Under the pieces are notes generated by a model. That model was given only the letters and a program-made list of their open reading frames with translations, had not been told where the DNA came from and made no database searches. Shown one piece after another: positions 5,987-7,494 of a stretch of 7,494 nt of DNA. The translations under genes were made by a program, and so were the position numbers. Numbering within the stretch: position 1 is the first letter of the stretch; each line of letters begins with the position of its first letter. The stretch comes from an uncultured Eubacteriales bacterium (GTDB lineage Bacteria > Bacillota > Clostridia > Peptostreptococcales > Anaerovoracaceae), in NCBI GenBank assembly GCA_902797345.1, contig CADBSL010000148.1:1-7494 (forward strand), given 5' to 3'.

Positions 5987-7363
5987 ATGAACAAATATGA
6001 TGTGATCGTCATCGGCTCCGGCGCGGCAGGCGTTTTTCTGGCCTATGAAATGACGAAAATCGATAATAAGGCGAAGGTGCTGGTGCTGGAAAAGGGCACG
6101 GCCCTGGAACACCGGATCTGTCCTATCAAAATGACGGAAGGAAAGTGCATGAACTGCAAGACCTGCAGCATCATGAACGGGTACGGCGGCGCCGGGACCC
6201 TTTCCGACGGGAAATACAACATCACCACCCAGTTTGGCGGGGATCTTCACCGTTATGTGGGGGTGGAGCAGGCCATGGACCTGATGGAATACGTGGATTC
6301 GGTCCTGTGCAGCTTCGGCGGCAGCGAGGCGAAGCTCTATTCCACCGGCAACAGCGACCTGAAGACCATGGCCCTGCGGCACAACCTGCATTTGCTGGAC
6401 GCGAAGGTCCGGCACCTGGGTACCGACCGGAATAAGAGGATCCTGAAGAGGATCTATGACTATACCAAAGACCGGATCGAGATCCGCTTTGAAACGGAAG
6501 TCCAGGATGTGGAGATCCGGGGAGACCAGGACTTCATCGTCCACACCGCATCCGAAAGCTTCGAGGCCTCCGAAGTCGTGCTGGCCACCGGCCGGTCCGG
6601 GTCCAAATGGATCTCGGGGATCTGCGAAAAGCTGGGGATCGAGACGAAGAGCAACCGGGTAGACATCGGCGTGAGGGTCGAGCTGCCGGCGGAGATCTTC
6701 AAGCATATCACCGACGAAGTCTATGAAAGCAAGATCGTCTACAAGACGAATCAGTATAACGATATGGTCCGCACTTTCTGCATGAATCCGTATGGGGAAG
6801 TGGTGGCTGAAAACACCAACGGCATCGTCACGGTGAACGGCCACAGTTATGCGGACCCGGCCCTGCGGACGGAGAACACCAATTTCGCTCTGCTGGTGAG
6901 CAATCGGTTTACGGAACCCTTCCGGAACAGCAACGAATATGGGGAATCCATCGCCCGGCTGTCCAATATGCTGGGAGGCGGTGTGCTGCTGCAGCGGTTT
7001 GGCGACCTGGTGAAAGGCCGCCGGAGCAGTGAGCGGCGGATGGAAAAGTGCTTCACAAGACCCACCCTGAACGCGACGCCGGGGGATCTGAGCCTGGTGA
7101 TCCCGAAGCGGCAGCTGGATACCATCATCGAAATGATCTACGCCCTGGATAAGATCGCTCCGGGCACCGCCAACGAAGACACCCTGCTGTATGGGGTAGA
7201 AGTCAAGTTTTACAATTCCAATGTGGAAGTGGACCATAACCTGGAGACGAAGGTGAAGGGCCTGTACGCTCTGGGGGACGGGGCCGGCGTGACCCACTCC
7301 CTGTCCCAGGCTTCTGCCAGCGGCGTCTATGTGGCAAGGCGACTGGCGGAGAAGTATAAGTAG
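5987..7363 (+). CDS. FAD-dependent oxidoreductase, uncharacterised COG2509-like family, with four-Cys cluster
   Basis: This 458-residue predicted cytoplasmic flavoprotein has an N-terminal Rossmann FAD-binding motif, GSGAAG, at 10-15 after the beta strand YDVIVI. An acidic residue, E35, ends the second strand (VLVLEK), as usual for FAD ribose binding. An ATGRSG motif is at 200-205. The C-terminal FAD motif GLYALGDGAGVTHSL (425-439) ends in a QA..SG..VA helix. Next to the first domain lie C45-P, C54, C57 and C60 (C-x8-C-x2-C-x2-C), followed by GYGGAGTLSDGKYN (65-78). From memory, this combination is typical of proteins annotated as NAD-utilising or FAD-dependent dehydrogenases of COG2509, whose substrate is unknown. 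The cysteines could bind an Fe-S cluster or be redox-active; this is inference. The protein is the short form, without the extra N-terminal domain of some relatives. There is no signal peptide or membrane segment. The start fits the Rossmann fold, but the ribosome binding site (GTGAGAG, 5974-5980) is weak. The gene sits just behind a terminator with no visible promoter. Confidence 0.9.
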   Translation: MNKYDVIVIGSGAAGVFLAYEMTKIDNKAKVLVLEKGTALEHRICPIKMTEGKCMNCKTCSIMNGYGGAGTLSDGKYNITTQFGGDLHRYVGVEQAMDLMEYVDSVLCSFGGSEAKLYSTGNSDLKTMALRHNLHLLDAKVRHLGTDRNKRILKRIYDYTKDRIEIRFETEVQDVEIRGDQDFIVHTASESFEASEVVLATGRSGSKWISGICEKLGIETKSNRVDIGVRVELPAEIFKHITDEVYESKIVYKTNQYNDMVRTFCMNPYGEVVAENTNGIVTVNGHSYADPALRTENTNFALLVSNRFTEPFRNSNEYGESIARLSNMLGGGVLLQRFGDLVKGRRSSERRMEKCFTRPTLNATPGDLSLVIPKRQLDTIIEMIYALDKIAPGTANEDTLLYGVEVKFYNSNVEVDHNLETKVKGLYALGDGAGVTHSLSQASASGVYVARRLAEKYK

Positions 7364-7390
7364 CGGCTTCAAACTTTTTCAAAAAAGCCT

Positions 7391-7418
7391 TTGACAAATA
7401 CCAAATCTGTGGTATTAT
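7391..7418 (+). promoter_or_regulatory. Sigma-A-type promoter of the tRNA-Leu gene
   Basis: A perfect -35 TTGACA (7391-7396) and a -10 TATTAT (7413-7418, 5 of 6 consensus bases) are separated by 16 bases. TG at 7410-7411 gives an extended -10. Transcription would start near 7425, leaving a leader of about 8 bases before the mature tRNA end at 7433. Sequence quality and position make this the clearest promoter in the window. Confidence 0.88.
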
Positions 7419-7432
7419 AGAAAAGTAGTCGC

Positions 7433-7494
7433 GCAGGCGTGGCGGAATTGGCAGACGCGCACGGTTCAGGTCCGTGTGAAAGCAATTTCATGGA
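7433..7494 (+). tRNA. tRNA-Leu, anticodon CAG (3' end outside the window)
   Basis: The 5' acceptor strand is GCAGGCG (7433-7439), followed by TG. The D arm GCG-GAATTGGCAGA-CGC (7442-7458) is the hallmark of bacterial tRNA-Leu. The anticodon stem CACGG/CCGTG (7460-7464 and 7472-7476) encloses the loop TTCAGGT with anticodon CAG (7467-7469), which reads CTG codons. The long variable arm TGAAA-GCAA-TTTCA (7477-7490) marks a class II tRNA. The window ends at the beginning of the T arm, so the T loop, the 3' acceptor strand and any encoded CCA are not seen. CTG is a much-used leucine codon in the neighbouring genes, so this is a major isoacceptor. It may be the first gene of a tRNA cluster. Confidence 0.97.

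Noticed and set aside
5930..7372. Long open frame of 480 codons on the - strand opposite the flavoprotein gene, and similar long antisense frames opposite cdaA, glmM and glmS.
   Set aside because: The + strand frames have clear family motifs. The antisense frames give His-, Gln- and Arg-rich proteins without recognisable motifs, typical of shadows in GC-rich codon usage.
7365..7389. Weak inverted repeat GGCTT/AAGCC after the flavoprotein gene, with CTTTT/AAAAG inside, as a terminator.
   Set aside because: The stem is short and AT-rich, the two pairings compete, and only TTT follows before the -35 box of the tRNA promoter. I cannot support it as a terminator.
7431..7437. Alternative tRNA start at GCGCAGG (7431).
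   Set aside because: It would put CG instead of TG at positions 8-9 and shift the D arm. The start at 7433 gives the standard 7-bp acceptor strand followed by TG and GCG.

Overview
This window looks like a chromosomal housekeeping segment from a Gram-positive anaerobe, most likely class Clostridia. The reasons are the cdaA-cdaR-glmM-glmS gene order (typical of Firmicutes), a long-form HPF, strong GGAGG-type ribosome binding sites, a TTG start on glmM, and a moderately GC-rich sequence rich in CTG, CGG and ATC codons. I cannot name the genus from the sequence alone. All genes are on the + strand, and there is no gene-free gap longer than about 100 bases.

Region 1 (1-604): hpf, the long-form ribosome hibernation factor, ends in a likely intrinsic terminator. 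Its promoter lies before the window.

Region 2 (653-5972): a four-gene operon, cdaA-cdaR-glmM-glmS, is closed by a very clear rho-independent terminator. CdaA makes c-di-AMP at the membrane, and CdaR is its membrane-anchored extracytoplasmic partner. GlmM and GlmS are the phosphoglucosamine mutase and the glucosamine-6-phosphate synthase that start UDP-GlcNAc and peptidoglycan synthesis. The operon therefore joins a turgor and cell-wall second messenger to the committed steps of wall-precursor supply. In characterised Firmicutes, GlmM also binds and inhibits CdaA. The gaps before and after glmM both carry short heptamer repeat arrays of one sequence family in opposite orientation. These are the least explained DNA in the window.

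Region 3 (5987-7363): an FAD-dependent oxidoreductase of an uncharacterised family (COG2509-like) carries a four-cysteine cluster near the N terminus. It begins 14 bases after the operon terminator and has no visible promoter of its own.

Region 4 (7391-7494): a strong sigma-A-type promoter drives a tRNA-Leu(CAG) gene that is cut by the window end.

I found no mobile element, CRISPR array, prophage or defence system. The window is largely ordinary core genome. The points worth a second look are the paired heptamer arrays, the cysteine-rich flavoprotein, and its odd position behind a terminator.
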